Below are positions 19,390-31,786 of a stretch of 64,000 bases of DNA, in pieces. The notes beneath the pieces were generated by a model that saw nothing but the letters and a program-made list of their open reading frames with translations, was not told the DNA's origin and made no database searches. A program made the translations under genes and the position numbers. Positions within the stretch are counted from its first letter, which is position 1; each line of letters opens with the position of its first letter. The stretch is from Gracilaria gracilis (taxonomy: Eukaryota; Rhodophyta; Florideophyceae; Gracilariales; Gracilariaceae). Location: positions 124,001 to 188,000 of the forward strand of contig JARGSG010000100.1 in NCBI GenBank assembly GCA_030374805.1. Direction: 5' to 3'.

Positions 19390-19870
19390 AAAGACATCGC
19401 GTATGATTCTGTGCTTCGACTCTAAGACATTCTTATTATGTCTTCGCGGGGGTATGGGGCGGGTTTCGATGTGCTGGTGCGTGAGGTAATCCACAAAAAT
19501 GCTGTTGTCAAAACCCTTGTCGTACGCTGCGACTTGCGGTTCCCAGAATGCTGTAATCCAATGGGCGTGGAACACAAGAGTCGCGTTTCGCATCGACGTG
19601 TCATCTACAACAGCGCCCACCGAGTACCTTGATTCAGCGTCCATAACGTGGACGACACAGTGTTACCCGAGGAACATGTGATCTACGGAAACCAACTCGT
19701 CAAAGGATCTGGTTAGGGCCCTCAGCAAGACTTTCTTGGTTGCCTTTGTATTCGCTGTAGTATGACACGCCGTACAGCTCTCCAGGATCAACTGCAGATA
19801 CTTTTCCACGGATTCATTTCACAGCATGCTTTTTTCCAGCAATATCTTCATATCCGAGTAGGTTGAATGC
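19390..19870 (-). pseudogene. Copia integrase fragment
   Basis: The frame from ~19870 shows the zinc-binding remnant (LILESCTACHTT) and then the catalytic core: VDHMFLG, a stop, HVMDAESRYSVGAVVDD, HWITAFWEP, and IPPRRHNKNVLESKHRIIRD, the last carrying the Glu of the DDE triad. The sequence is cut near 19390 at the YR1 stop codon. A clean ATG-started piece is 19644-19390. The truncation shows that one element interrupted the other. Confidence 0.7.
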
Positions 19871-19872
19871 CC

Positions 19873-20350
19873 TCAAACGTGCTTGTAGACCTTGTCGAGG
19901 ATCTTCTTCAACTCGTGCCACGGCCTGATCGCGTTGTCTCCATCGATGTGGGCTGCGGCGCAGAACAAGGTTGTCGCATTCTGCTCTGTCAGTTTGTTGG
20001 TGTGAAAGGTAAACACAGAGTGAGGTATGTAAGTGTGCATATCCCTGTCAACCGGCGTGATAGTACCTTGAGAGTTTCCATTGGCGTCTGGTGGTTGAAC
20101 CATTTTGTTCTGGTTTACAAGTATGATGTCGCAATAATTAGTGACATTACGACCAACCACCCACTGAGAAGAGCCATCGATTACCAGGTGCCTGACCTTG
20201 ACGAATGTTCTCTGATCTGTGCGTGTCTCGAAAGCCACCGATCCCAGTATCTTCCTCGCAGGGCTACCGTGTTTGCCTCTTCCATACTGCCAGTACGGAC
20301 GGTCTGTGACACACTCCGGAATTGGATCCAGTTCTCCGTTCCAGTCCGGG
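19873..20350 (-). pseudogene. Copia protease/linker fragment
   Basis: An open frame at 20238-19873 contains HLVIDGSSQWVVGRNVTNYCDII, which resembles the region between the copia aspartic protease and integrase, where W-x-V/I-G-R-N-V-T is recurrent. Upstream frames are broken by stops near 20280. Confidence 0.5.
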
Positions 20351-20679
20351 CATACTAGTCGAAATTAGAACTGGGCGTCAGAGGGACAGAACAAAGAAAA
20401 GAATGTTGGTTTACTACGCGGCGGTAGTGCTTCTGAAGTGAACTCTTTCGTTGCCTCCAATTGTTCGCCTTCTTCGGGGGGCAAGAGGGGTATTTATGCA
20501 CTCTGTAGATGACTACCCCTTGCACATTGTGCGCCCACAAGGGTGAGCACATTGTTAGAATGGTGAGCATCTGCAGCTCCAAAGAGGTGAGCAGAATGCC
20601 AGGCGACCGGTGTAAATGCCACATATGTGCGCCAATCTGACTGAAACGCGCATGATTAAACACAAGTACAAATGTACCT

Positions 20680-21261
20680 CTAACGCGAGGCAGACACCTC
20701 TCGAGAACAGTGCTCACCAAACTCTAACATTCGAGCTATGAGATTCAACTCAGTGAGACCAATCCCAATGCATGGTGCCCCGTCGTCAAGAAAGGGTCTG
20801 GCAAGATTGTCGACGGTATCCTCGGCTTTGTTGCTGGTGCCAAGTGTAACCACGTTGAAAGTAAGCACATTCTTGTTCGAGTTCTCTTCTTTTGGAGGCA
20901 CGTCCAGGGCCTTCACCCCAGGTTGAAGCGTACCATCTTCGTTATGGTCGCTCTCCCAATGTCCATAATTCTTACAGCGATGACATTCGGCCTTACTCTT
21001 CAGCCTTGCGAGCTGCTCTGGAGTCCTGTTCGATCCCTGACGGCCTCTGCTCGGACCAGATCCCGAGGATCCTGTATGCGATGAATACTGTGCCGTATTG
21101 CTAGAGAGCACCTTTGTTGACGTGTCAGCTGCTTGACCCTTCATCTTGTCGCATTGTCTAAGGACTGAGGCAATCGTCTTATACGAAACCTCTTTCAAAA
21201 ATTCGGTCGTCGTCGGGGATGAAGCCAGAGTAGACGCCTTCGAAGCGGCGTTGGCTAACAC
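20680..21261 (-). pseudogene. Copia gag C-terminus with zinc knuckle and protease start
   Basis: The 193-codon frame has a Ser/Gly-rich segment, then the retroviral-type zinc knuckle CHRCKNYGHWESDH. The fourth ligand is His, as in an imperfect CCHC. It is followed by ARPFLDDGAPCIGIG, matching the aspartic protease active site where D-S/T-G is expected but DDG is found. The frame ends in a stop soon after. Confidence 0.65.
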
Positions 21262-21269
21262 AGGTACCC

Positions 21270-21783
21270 TCTGATTGGTGTCTACATTGGCATTTGCGAG
21301 TAAGGCGAAAGCGACAAGGGCGTCTGAAAGCTTCGCTTGGATCCATCAGAATTCAGCCTAGAAACCTGCGCTTGAAACCTAGATTCGAAGTTCTTAAAGC
21401 TCTCGTTACTGTTCCTCTTGGTGTTTAGTAGCGACAAGAAGTCTTGAAAGACGTCAGGCACTACTGCGAGCGGATCGCGATTGTAGAGTACATCTACAAT
21501 GGCCTGTGCCCCATTGTCTCAGCAAATAATACTGTCCGGGATGGACTTGAACAGGTCTCTCGCACGTCCGTAGAACTGAGACTGCAACATTATTCCACAC
21601 GCTGCTTCCGCGACCTTGTTGCTGTTTGAATCCGTGAGAGTTTCATGAAACGCCTGCCGCAGAGATACGGCTTTGGGGTACTCCTTCTGGTTTCCACGAC
21701 CATCAGTCCACGGTACGTTTCTGATGTTCCAGGAGAATCGCGGCCTCGACTGCAGGTTGCTAGAGCATTTTGGGCCCATAACT
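21270..21783 (-). pseudogene. Copia gag N-terminal region, frameshifted
   Basis: From 21783 the frame reads SRPRFSWNIRNVPWTDGRGN, LRQAFHETLTDSNSNKV and QFYGRARDLFKSIPDS to a stop at 21519. The adjacent frame continues IVDVLYNRDPLAVV and NESFKNFESRFQAQVSRLNSDG down to ~21370. These are typical copia gag capsid features. The 5' end is joined to a SINE-like repeat. Confidence 0.65.
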
Positions 21784-22080
21784 ATCGATGATCCCATAAT
21801 TATGAAAACGATTGAGCAACCTCGGCGCTCTGCCTGGTTGTTGTGCACGCTGTACACACTAATCATACTCCTCCCTTTTCCTCTTTGGAGCAAATACCGC
21901 ATGGCTTCTTTATACCCGAGTTCATTGTGTCTCAAGGTTTTTTCATACACGAGAGCATCGTGTCCACAGCGCGCTTAGAGCGGAAGCGTACAGAGATATT
22001 TTTAACCAGTCCGGGACTTGAACCCGAAACCCCTGTATCTGGGCCCATAACTTTGAAAGATGGGCTGTAGTTGTAGCGAT
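21784..22080 (-). mobile_element. tRNA-like SINE family member (minus orientation)
   Basis: The minus strand contains GGGCCCAGATACAGGGGTTT followed by GGGTTCAAGTCCCGGACTGG, with an internal RNA polymerase III box B (GGTTCAAGTCC). After a ~200-bp body comes GGCAGAGCGCCGAGGTTGCTCAATCG, a box A-like head. It shares all segments with the copies at 23385 and 25290. Confidence 0.6.
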
Positions 22081-22640
22081 GAAGCACTGTAGATAACAAA
22101 TGCAGTCGTTTATTGTTCTACTGACGAGTTTGAAGTGCTTGACCGCCACCACTACTCGCCATGCTGCAAGTTACAGGCTTTTATACTACCGACCGAGACG
22201 CACAAGACATCGAGCCTCTCCTTACGACTAAATGCAAGTATCAGCTGCGATGCGCGAACACGTATGAACTCTCCACGCGCAGATCGGTTTCATGTCTTTT
22301 CCTGCATCAGACCCGCAATCGCCAAAGTCAGTGCAATGCTCACAATCTTCTGTCAGCACTTTTGCATTGAACACGGCGCACCCAAGTGCAATGCTAACTA
22401 TTTACAGACAGCATTCTTGAATTATCCACCCACCGGCAGTTGCATTCCATACTCATCCCTTCATGAACTTCAATTATCCAGTAGGCTTGTCAGACCTGTT
22501 GAACAGAGCTTGAGCAAAGTCAATCGATACATTTCCTTCGTATAGCTTGACTTCAACACTAGTACAGAACGGGCTGTCCGTTTCGGTCATTGGGTCGGCG
22601 TAGTTGATCTTACCTGGAACCAAGATTATTCTGTCGATGT
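22081..22640. other. No gene recognised
   Basis: Unique-looking sequence with only short frames. No motif, repeat or RNA gene could be supported. Confidence 0.5.
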
Positions 22641-23350
22641 TGCCAGTCTCAAATTCTTAAGGGATAACAGAAATACCTCCACGAATCGAACGATGTGCGG
22701 CGTTACAGCAAGTCGATAATGTCCCATATAAATCTTTAGAGTCCACTACGATCCACAGACCTACGTCAATACCCAAGGGACTACGCAGGGCCTTCGCCAG
22801 AACTTCTCCTTTATCAATGGCTTCTACAGCGGCCAATGTCTCAGCCGATCCAATAGATTTGACTGGTCTACGCGACTTGCGGGAACTCCACGCTAACACA
22901 TGAATGACTGAATCCAGTTCAAGCTTTCCAAACAGCAGTCCTGCTACGAATTTACGCTCTACGTAGTCTTCAGTACGATTTGCCTCAGAAAACACGACTA
23001 TAGAGACTTCACTGGTTTTACAATGCCGTGGTCTCACAAACTTGAGCAAAGAACATTTCTTCTTGAGGTTTTTCAGAGTGTTGATCTGCGTTACTATATC
23101 GTTGGCCAACGGTACTGGACCTTTTTGCTGCAAGTAGCTTGCGGCAAAAGCGCAGAACGATAATGCGGGTACGCCTGCCTAACCAACCAATTGAGCTGTT
23201 GAGGAATCTGAAAGAAGTTAGCTCGATGCTGTTCAAAAAGGAATCGTGCTTTTTCCTTCTCATGCGGCTTATTGTAGGGGCTGCATATTTCGCCATCTTT
23301 GCATCTACATCGATCGAGATGGTCATGTCTTCGTCGTGTACGACCATCAA
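22641..23350 (-). pseudogene. Copia reverse-transcriptase end and RNase H fragment
   Basis: At 23350-23130 the minus strand reads ELTSFRFLNSSIGWLGRRTR, the RT-RNase H connection of copia elements. After a frameshift near 23130 comes NLKKKCSLLKF, SIVVFSEANR, VLAWSSRKSRRPVKSIGSAE and IVVDSKDLYGTL, matching the copia RNase H domain (D-A, SRK, S-x-E, D-S-K-x-L-Y). It may belong to the same element as the gag-INT piece or to another copy; SINE-like sequence separates them. Confidence 0.65.
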
Positions 23351-23384
23351 TCTGTAAAAGTGTATTTTCCCTGGTTCATAAACG

Positions 23385-23730
23385 ATGGTGCCGAGTCATA
23401 AGAATACTTTGTACAGTGTGCATCGTAACCAGGCAGAGCGCCGGAGTTGCTCAATCGTTTTCATAGTTATGGGCCCAGATGCAGGGGTTTCTGGTTCAAA
23501 TCCCGGACTGGTTGAAAATATCTTTGTACGCTTCCGCTGTAAGCGCGCTGTGGACACGGTGCTCCCGTGTATAAAGAAACCTTGAGACACGATGACCTCA
23601 TGTATAAAGAAGCCATACGGTATTTGCCCCAAAGAGAAAAAGGGAGGAGTATGAATATCGTGTACAGCGTGCACATCAACCAGGCAGAGCGCCGGAGTTG
23701 CTTAATCGTTTTCATAGTTTTACGTGACGC
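23385..23730 (+). mobile_element. tRNA-like SINE, plus orientation, with partial second head
   Basis: The tRNA-like head starts AACCAGGCAGAGCGCCGGAG at ~23428, has a box A-like GGAGTTGCTCAATCG, box B GGTTCAAATCCCGG at 23493-23506, and CTGGTT, which can pair with the leading AACCAG. The body runs to ~23677, where AACCAGGCAGAGCGCCGGAG appears again 250 bp later. This suggests a tandem dimer or a repeat that inserts into its own head. Confidence 0.6.
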
Positions 23731-25289
23731 TGACGAGCGCAATCGTCGAATTTGAATCATGGGTGTGGGAGATGTTGTTTGAGCTGTCGCTGGCGGTGCG
23801 GAATTTCTCGTTGAGGCTACCGCCGGCCATTTTGTTCGATGAGGCGCACCACCGCACTCTGGCAATGCTTCTCGCTGCTACTGCACGTGCTACAGAATGC
23901 TGTCAAGCAAAGTTGCGTGCGTGTGTATAAACGCCTAGTGCTTCATGAAAGGCCCACGGCCGTGCAAAAATACCGTCACCTCCGGGTGTCTCGGTGCGTA
24001 AGCGTGCGGCTGCTCATTGGTCCCGACCGGGTTGGAGTATCGCAACTGACGCGCACGCGCCGACGTCACCGCCATCAAACGGGCGTCGCCTTCTTTTCCG
24101 CGCACTTTATGAGCAGACAACTTTCTCGCAGTAGTGAAGCACAGTTTGTGCTCACTATCTTGCAGCATGGTTTGCCAAGTACAAGTACCTGCTCGCCCTT
24201 CGGATCTGTGCATAGCAATAAGTGCTACCCTCAAAAATGCGGTTTGCATGGGATGCCGCTTGTGTTAGAGCACCGGATGCATGTATTGAGGTGAGATATT
24301 TAGCACAAGCTCTGCAATCTCAGCCGGTACCCTGTATTTGGCATCAAATTCAGCGTGGCACTTGAGAACTCCCACAATACAGGCCTGACATGGCGGAAGG
24401 TAGTGCAAGTTTAGAGAATTGTGTCAAGATTGAAAAACATGAGAAGAGACAGGAGGGTGAAGACGAAGGTGATGGCGATGACGAAGGCAAATTGGACGGC
24501 CAGCCATGGCGTGGCAACGATATGATCGATGCGCTGGAGGAACACGCGCTCGTTGCGGGAGGCGCTGGCGCAGTCTATTCACCAGTCTTTCCGCGAGACG
24601 CGCGACAACCAATGTGAATGAAATATATCTAAACTGCCCTTCTATGGCAGGCTTTGGGATTGAGATCAAGAGCGGGAGACGCCACTTTGATGGTCTTTTG
24701 GCTTCCTTATATCATAGCTCTTCGTAGTGAAGTGCAACGCCCATTGCTTCCTACTCAGAGGCAAAATTTGAAGAAAAGATATCTTGACTTGGTCTGGACC
24801 TTGCTGCCTTTCTGGCATTCATTTCGTTCAATTCATGGTCTAGATGGCGCGTTGTGAGTGTGGCAGCAGATATTGGTAGCAGTTGCACTCTGCTGGCCGG
24901 TAGGGGGCCGGGGCGAAAGAAAGCGGTGAGATATAAGCGTCAACTACGAGGAGTTCTGCGCGTGTCGTGCGCGTGTCATGTGCGCTTGCCATCTGCATGA
25001 AGAAAGAAGGCACAAGACCACGGCGGCGGCGCCGCTTGTTTAACAACTATAATCGTTTACCATCTGAACGTTCGATAACCCTCCAGTGGGGGAAACTCCA
25101 TCCGGCCAGTAGTGGCCATATGAAGGGGTGAAGCCTTGCGTCGGCTGAGCGTAAGCGGACACTGGACACTGCATTGCCTGTCAGCGCTCTGGTGGAATGG
25201 CGGGAAGCACGCTATCCGTGCATTCCCTCTACATATAATCATAGTTTTTGAATACAGCCGCCACGAAAGTGCTTCATTATAAAACATGA
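23731..25289. other. No gene recognised
   Basis: Only short, unpatterned frames on either strand. A small acidic frame at 24390-24617 has no recognisable features. No repeat family was identified. Confidence 0.45.
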
Positions 25290-25590
25290 GTGACACGTGC
25301 AGGAAACCAGCACAGAGAGCGCCGGAGTTGCTCCTCTGTTTTTATGGTTAAGGGCCCAGATACAGGGGTCGTGGGTTCAAGTCCGGCCTGGTTCTTGAAA
25401 CACACCTGTACGCTACCGCTGTTAGCGCGATGCACTGTAAGATATGCTCCACCCAAGCTGTTTCGCAAAGCTAGAGATGGGTCGCCGTCATCAAGGAAAG
25501 AGAAGGAGTATAAAATATGAGTGACACTTGCAGGAAACCAGTGCAGAGAGCGCCGGAGTTGCTCAGCTGTTTTTATGTTCATAGACCTCT
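25290..25590 (+). mobile_element. tRNA-like SINE, diverged subfamily, with second head
   Basis: AAACCAGCACAGAGAGCGCC at ~25303 with GGAGTTGCTC, box B GGGTTCAAGTCC near 25375, and body TGTACGCTACCGCTGTTAGC. The head recurs at ~25535, about 232 bp downstream. It differs clearly from the 23385 copy, showing an old family. Confidence 0.6.
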
Positions 25591-28149
25591 CCATGGTGAA
25601 GTTCTTTCTCTTGCTGTGCAAAACCGCACAATGCTGGCGCCAAATGAGGGTTTGCCACGGCTGACTCCACTAGCTGTCAGCTCGTACTCCAAAGAGTCAA
25701 AACGTCTGTTGCAGCTTACCACTGACGTGCAACGCAAACGATCAGCTCTACAGCTATTGTCTTCGGTTTGCGTTTCAAGCTTCGCTTGCTGTGCAATTAC
25801 CGCAGGAGGTTTCGTTCTGCAACGTCAATCTTTGTACAAATTTAGGCCATGTCTCTTGTACCGGTAGTATGGTACAAGTCACAGTGATCTGCGGTACCTT
25901 CGTGCATTTAGTGTGCCTCACTCTCCGATTTCAGCACATCTATCTACTTCGAGTGACGCTTTACGCATCTTGTCATGGGGCGCGCAAGGTCCAATCTGGT
26001 AGGTGCGGTATCGCTGCACTCTCCTCGCCTTCTGTCTTTTCTAACATGTACCACGACTCATACTCTTCTGGAAACGACGCATTGTGTCCACAAGATTTGG
26101 GCAGGGAAGATTCTGTGGACTCATCTGCAGCAATCGATGGGCAGCATGTAAACGATGGCATCGCAACAGATATTGCAACAAAGAGCGCGAACCAGATTTC
26201 GCAGATAATCATCAAGAGGATCAACAACATCGTATTCATCCTTCCAGCCACCGAGCTGAGCAATTCTCAAATCAACCACCTACAGTTTCTGAAACACTAC
26301 AGTGCACCCCGAACGCGAATCTGCTTGAGGCTATGGTAGGAGTGTGGGTTTGCCTACACGCAAATGACGGAACGATATATGAAGGAGTGCATTACCGCTA
26401 CAACCGAGAAATTGATCGGCACTGGTACGTTTCCAATCCACTTTCTCAACTATTATCATGGCCCTGAACCATGACAACCGGCACGTTTACTGACATGAAA
26501 TTGGAAATATCTGCGGTTTGTAACGTTCGTGTGCTAGGCTAGTGACGAGTTCCGGGGGCTTATGGGTATCACTATGCGAAGCTTCTCTTATGTTTCATGC
26601 TGCGGCTCGCGGAAAGTCAGTACTGATGCAAAGCAGCATCAACAACTACACTCCGATTCGTGTAATGGAACAATAGCACGCCCCAATCACCCTATGTGAT
26701 CCTTCGCCGCCGTCGCCGCCGCTTCCTGCCGCAGTCCAATCCCGAACACTATCACTGCAGCGCCGAACCGCTCCTACCACCCAACCTTCTCCGTCATCAT
26801 TTAATGTCATTGGTGAAGCCGATACACATCCATTGATTCCTCAGGCCAGTAATATGCCGCCAGTTCCGGTACAGCTCAGCGACAAACCTCCTGTGCAGCC
26901 TCAGACGAGCGGTACCCCTGTGTAGCCTCACATCAGCACTCTCGCCCCGTGGTTTCTTCGCCGCCGCCAGCAACCACTTTATCACATCCGAATCTTTTCA
27001 ATGGCCTTCAGAAGCACATTGTGTCCATCAGTGCACTTTCTTCTCCACTGCCAGCAGCGGAAACAACGCGTCCGACCGACATCGTCCTGTCTCCGCTGTC
27101 AGCATGGCAACCCAACCGTATGAACATCTTGTCTCTACCTCCAGTGTCACCATCGCATGCAAGGCCTCTGCCAATCTCCTTCGTGTCTCTTGCACAGCGG
27201 TCGTTACCATCAATGGGAAATAGTACCGACAAAGAGGCACATTCGTCTCCGGCTCCAGAATTTTCTCCTCATCGTTTATCTCGTGTGCGCCCAGTGACGC
27301 CTTAACCTAATGAACATAGCAGGCTAAGATTGCGAATGGACGGCGCAAGAACAAAAATACAACCTCTCAAGCCACTCTCTCCGATTTCGAAGCATGTTTG
27401 CTCTCCCGCTTCTCTGTCAGAAGACAGATCCGCCTCATTAACGGTTCGGGAACGCCTCTGAGTCTTATAATAGAGCTCTCTATTACCATACAATGTATGT
27501 CATACGGCATGGCGTCACCAGAGAAGTCGTTGGTGGCCCTCGTCCGGCGGTCGACATATTTGACGAGATTTGGTGCACGTTCCAAAATCATTCTATGGTA
27601 AAACTCGCGCCGCTTGCATATGAAAGCTCTGCTGTAAATTCGGCGTTCTCTCCCCTAGCTTGCCGCTCTTTGTTGCATCGCTGCTGCTACCCCCGCGCCC
27701 GAAGACACTTAGCGTCCGCTCGTTTCAAGTTTTTCTACTTTTAATTCTTTCTATGAGTCAACTTCTAATTATTCTACACGAGAATTGAGAAATCTGTGAA
27801 AACCGGATGTCCTCAGAGCAGTACAGCAAAATGTACCCAAGTGCCATCGGGTCGCCTTTTTATCACAGCGGTGAAGGAAGAGATTTGGAAAGAGAAATTC
27901 TCGGATGCACCCATTGTCTACCGAAAACTCAGCTTGCTTGAATCATCTATGAGCGATGTCTCAATCGTAAATGTTCTAGGGTAAGACTGCTACCAACGCA
28001 GGGCATGACGCGGCCTGCCGTTCATGGCAAAATCGTAAACTAGGTTTTCTCCTTTCTAGTAGTTCACGTGATCTAGGTTATTGTGAAGACACCGGCCAGC
28101 GACTCTGTTATGTAGTGACCAGCAAGAACTCCATACAAGGGAGTTGGTG
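25591..28149. other. No confident gene
   Basis: Small frames exist, for example a Ser/Pro-rich 118-codon frame at 26949-27305 and a 182-codon frame at 25791-26339. Neither shows a domain, and codon-level conservation cannot be judged. The stretch may hold eroded exons. Confidence 0.4.
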
Positions 28150-28410
28150 GCCAAAGAGCGAAGATCCCGAATAGAGGCCGTTCTTTCTTCTGCGATGGCC
28201 AAAGAGCCAAGCTCCGGAGTAGAGGTTCTGCCTCCTCCGTTTTGTATCCAAAAGAGCATATTTTCGGAGTAGATGCCCTTTCTCCTCCGTACGGTAGCGA
28301 AAGAGCATAGCTCCAAAGTAGAGGCCCTTTCTCCTTCTTACGGTAGCCGAAACGCATAGCTCCACAGTAGAGGCCATTCCTCCTCCGTACGGTAGGCAAA
28401 ACGCATAGCT
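28150..28410 (+). repeat. ~50-bp minisatellite, about five units
   Basis: The unit is close to AAAGAGCATAGCTCCAAAGT then AGAGGCCCTTTCTCCTCCGT and ACGGTAGC, with 80-90 percent similarity by eye between neighbours. Open frames on the minus strand here are repeat-driven. Confidence 0.7.
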
Positions 28411-30169
28411 CTGGAAGAGATGCTCGTCCTTATCCGTACTGAACTTAGAAAAGAAGCTCGTTGTTGATGCCGTAGTGCTCATGAGGCAACGAATGATTAG
28501 AACCAGTATTGGGTACAGCCTGGTTATCACTTGACACAGTGGAAAGCAGAGCAAAGCTGAGCTCTGAATATCGAAGCCTTTCAATGTCACTACCAGATTT
28601 GTCTTCAGATCCACAAATTGCCTAAAATCTTTCTGGAAGAACCTAGAATGTATGAACTGCTCAGCGCAGTATGCCAGGAATTCTTGTCGCTACTTGTTCC
28701 TTCATATCGAACTGCTTTCAGAAAACCACTCATGAAAATGATAAAGAAGTTCAAATGCAAGCAGCGTTTGAAGGCACTATACAGGAGCGATCATTCCGTT
28801 CTTGGAATGGCCAACAACGTTTGGTCCATGTGTCGGTGGTTGTTGGAGTGGTGATTTGTTATAAAAAAATTGAAAGCGGAGAATGAAAGTGAGCACTGGA
28901 GTTTGGGCGATTGCGGGAGCTGGGAACCGTGTGTAGCTCTAATAAAGCGAGTTATTTGTGCTCAGTTTGTGAGATGTGCTGTGCTTATCTGCCTGGAAGG
29001 GGAGCGTTTTAGATTTCCAGCGTGTTCAATTGCGGTTTGGCAAGAAGGCCTTAAAATTTATGTTCTGATATGCGAGAGCACTTTGCTCTAAGGAGAACAG
29101 TACTCGTCAAGGACAAAAATTTGGTGGCAGAGATCGTGCTTGGAGAGGTGTGTGCCAATTGGCCCGCATCTCGTCGTACAGGGTATGGATTTGGCTGGAC
29201 AATGAAGGAGTCGTCCACGAAATGTCAGCATGGTGCAAAGCGAAGACAAGAAGAGGACACACACATGTCATCATTCACTTGGCCGGCACAGTAGTCAAGG
29301 CAGCAAGATTGGGAATGTGCAAATCAGAAAGACGTCGGGATGATTCTGACGTGACCACATCCAAGGATGTACTCTCTCGATTACTTGATGGTTGTCAAGA
29401 TTAAAAAGTCAAAGCTGCTTTGCTGACCTCAGACTGGTGCGATTGCGCAGTTGTTCAATTATGTTTTTCCCAATCTTCCGATAGATCATCTTCCCGAAGG
29501 AATTTGCAATCTGCTCTTGAAAGCAAACCTTGGAAAGATACGACTTGATGCAGAAAATGAGTTTGCTCTCGGTTATTAGGAGCTGCACTTGCGAAGGAAT
29601 CTGCAACTCGCTTGATGAGATGAACAAAGTTTGTGCCAGCGTGAGTGATAAGCTTTGTGGAGGTGTTTGGGACACGAACTGCTTGACTTTTTCGTGGCGG
29701 TGAAGTGCACTAGTATAGCATTGGGCGCTTCTTGCCCATCAACACTACCATTCTTAACAACAATGACATTGGCCTTAAGTAGGAAAGAGAGAGAGCTTCA
29801 TAAATGCGCCGTCACCTCGACATGATCTGTAGTGACTTGAGCTGTACTACTATCTGTTCGTCATCAGAGGAGAAGAAGCGCCAGAACGTACAGCAAAGAA
29901 ACAAAAGCGTTTGGAACGGACCCATAGGCTGTTGGCATCGCGGAGAAGGCATAAATTCGCGTTCGATCGTATAGGTAGACAAAGAAGTAGGAAAGCATAG
30001 TATTCTTGGGAGGATTACGACAGATGTTGAAAAACTTGTAGTAGTTTGCTGTTATGACCTAATCTCGGAGCTGCAGTGCTGTTCGAGTCGCAATTCTATT
30101 TGTCTCTGCCAAAGACAACTTTGAGAGCATCTTTGGCTGTTCCCATTCACGAGCTCGAACAATAATGTT
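28411..30169. other. No confident gene
   Basis: Short frames (28618-28854 and 29070-29404 plus, 29409-29675 minus) look faintly protein-like but match nothing I know. They could be remains of a transposase. Confidence 0.35.
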
Positions 30170-30850
30170 ATAAACAATTATATAGGGGCGCCGCCACGCG
30201 CGCGCGCGCGCGCCGTCACGTGCGCCCAACGAGCTCAGCGAACAACGCACTGGTGCGAAACTTGGAATGAATCTCTTTGAGATTTGCAGCGCGATGCACT
30301 CAGAATTTTGACGGCGAAAATTGTGACGGCGGGCGAGCGTGCGTGGCGGCGAGCGTGCGCTGCAGCGGGCGCTTGCACACGAGCACGCGCGTCACTGCGT
30401 CACTTTGCGAACATGCCACACTGTCACATGAGCGCACGCCACCGACGCGTGCTCGACGCCTCGCGCGACGGAACGCCATGCCCTCACACGCTCGCGCACC
30501 ATCCCCACCACCACCCGCGCCGCTGCACACCAACGCCGGCCGTTGCCAGCAGCTACTTGGGTGCGCGCGCGACGGTGCACGGGCGGGCGTGCGCGACGGC
30601 GGGCGTGCGCTGTGGCGGGCGTGCGCTATGGCGGGCGTGCGCTGTGGCGGGCGTGCGAGGCGGCGGGCGTGCGCGGCATCGGGCACGCGCGGCAGCGGGC
30701 ACGCGCGGCAGCGGGCACGCGCGGCAGTGGGCACGCGCGGCAGTGGGCACGCTTGTGTGGGCGGCGCGCGCGCGCGCGGGCACGCTTGTGTGGGCGGCGC
30801 GCGCGCGGGCACGGCGCATGCGCGGCAGTTGATTACGTAACAGCGCTGGC
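30170..30850 (+). repeat. GC-rich tract: CG dinucleotide run and 16-bp minisatellite
   Basis: A CG dinucleotide run of about 20 bp lies near 30195. At 30580-30750 a 16-bp unit (GGCGGGCGTGCGCTGT, drifting to GCAGYGGGCACGCGCG) repeats about ten times. Apparent Ala/Arg/Pro-rich proteins on both strands are artefacts of this composition. Confidence 0.65.
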
Positions 30851-31786
30851 TGCTGTTGACATCCGTCGACCTCGCGCAAGGCCAGAGCGCGACACACACG
30901 CCATCTGTGCGCAGTGCCGCACCGGGCGCCCAGCAATGCGCCCGTAGCCTGCACTGCACTGGGCGAAAAAAATTGTGTGACCGTTCGGCGCGGCCGCTTT
31001 CCCGCCGGCGGTCGACGATGCGCACACCTTATTCAATCGCACTCGTCTTTTTCAGCTGCTGAAGCGAAATTAGCTTGGTCAAAGACGAAATTAGCAACGG
31101 CAAAGCGTGCGCGCGCGCGCGCGTGCGGAGCAGTCGCGTGCTGTGAGAATGCAGCCGCCATGGTGCGTTGCAATGATGGCGTGTGCTGTCCAAACGCGCT
31201 TAGTCCAAGCGCCACCAGGTCACCTGACGCCGTCATCGTCCACCTGCCATGTAAAGGGCCTCCGTTCACAAGCGCTACTGCCCATCCCTGCGCGATTCGC
31301 CCACAACCATCCACCATGAACGCCGCCCACCACGGCGCCATCACTTCCGCTTGACGCCTCTTTCGCGGCGTCCGTCGCGGCAGCGTCCGCGTCCGCCGTT
31401 GCGAAGCGCGCCGTGAGACCGGAGGGACAGAATGTGGTGCATGTTCCGGGAGATGGCGCTTGTGTTGCTATCTGGCACGGCATCGCCGCGCGCGCGTGTC
31501 GCCGTGCGCGCGTGCCGCCGTGTCGGAGCCTCGCTTGGGTGCGTTGGCGCGCAAAGACGTATCTACGATCACCAAATGATCTTCTTTTGTTGTCGCGTTT
31601 TTATGCGGCATTGTATTTACATTGGATAATTTGCAGCGCCTGTGCGGGCTATCACATATCTACCCGAATGAGCGTCCTACGCGCTGCAATTTTCTGCACG
31701 CTGCCGCCACCGGCGTCGCACTGCCACCGCTGTCGCACCGCCAGCGCCATCGCACCGCCATCGCCGTCGCACTGCCACCGCCGTTG
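30851..31786. other. GC-rich, no gene recognised
   Basis: Continues the GC-rich block, with a second alternating CG run near 31110-31125. Frames are long only because stops are rare. Confidence 0.4.

Larger units (their letters stand above)
19390..21790 (-). mobile_element. Truncated Ty1/copia-type LTR retrotransposon (gag-PR-INT only)
   Basis: Reading right to left on the minus strand the order is gag, zinc knuckle, protease, integrase, which is the copia order. All parts carry stops or frameshifts. The element stops inside the integrase exactly where YR1 ends; RT and RNase H are missing here. LTRs were not identified. Confidence 0.75.

Noticed and set aside
30195-30215. Z-DNA-type CG run as a regulatory element
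   Set aside because: Simple dinucleotide repeat in a GC-rich block; nothing nearby is regulated that I can identify.
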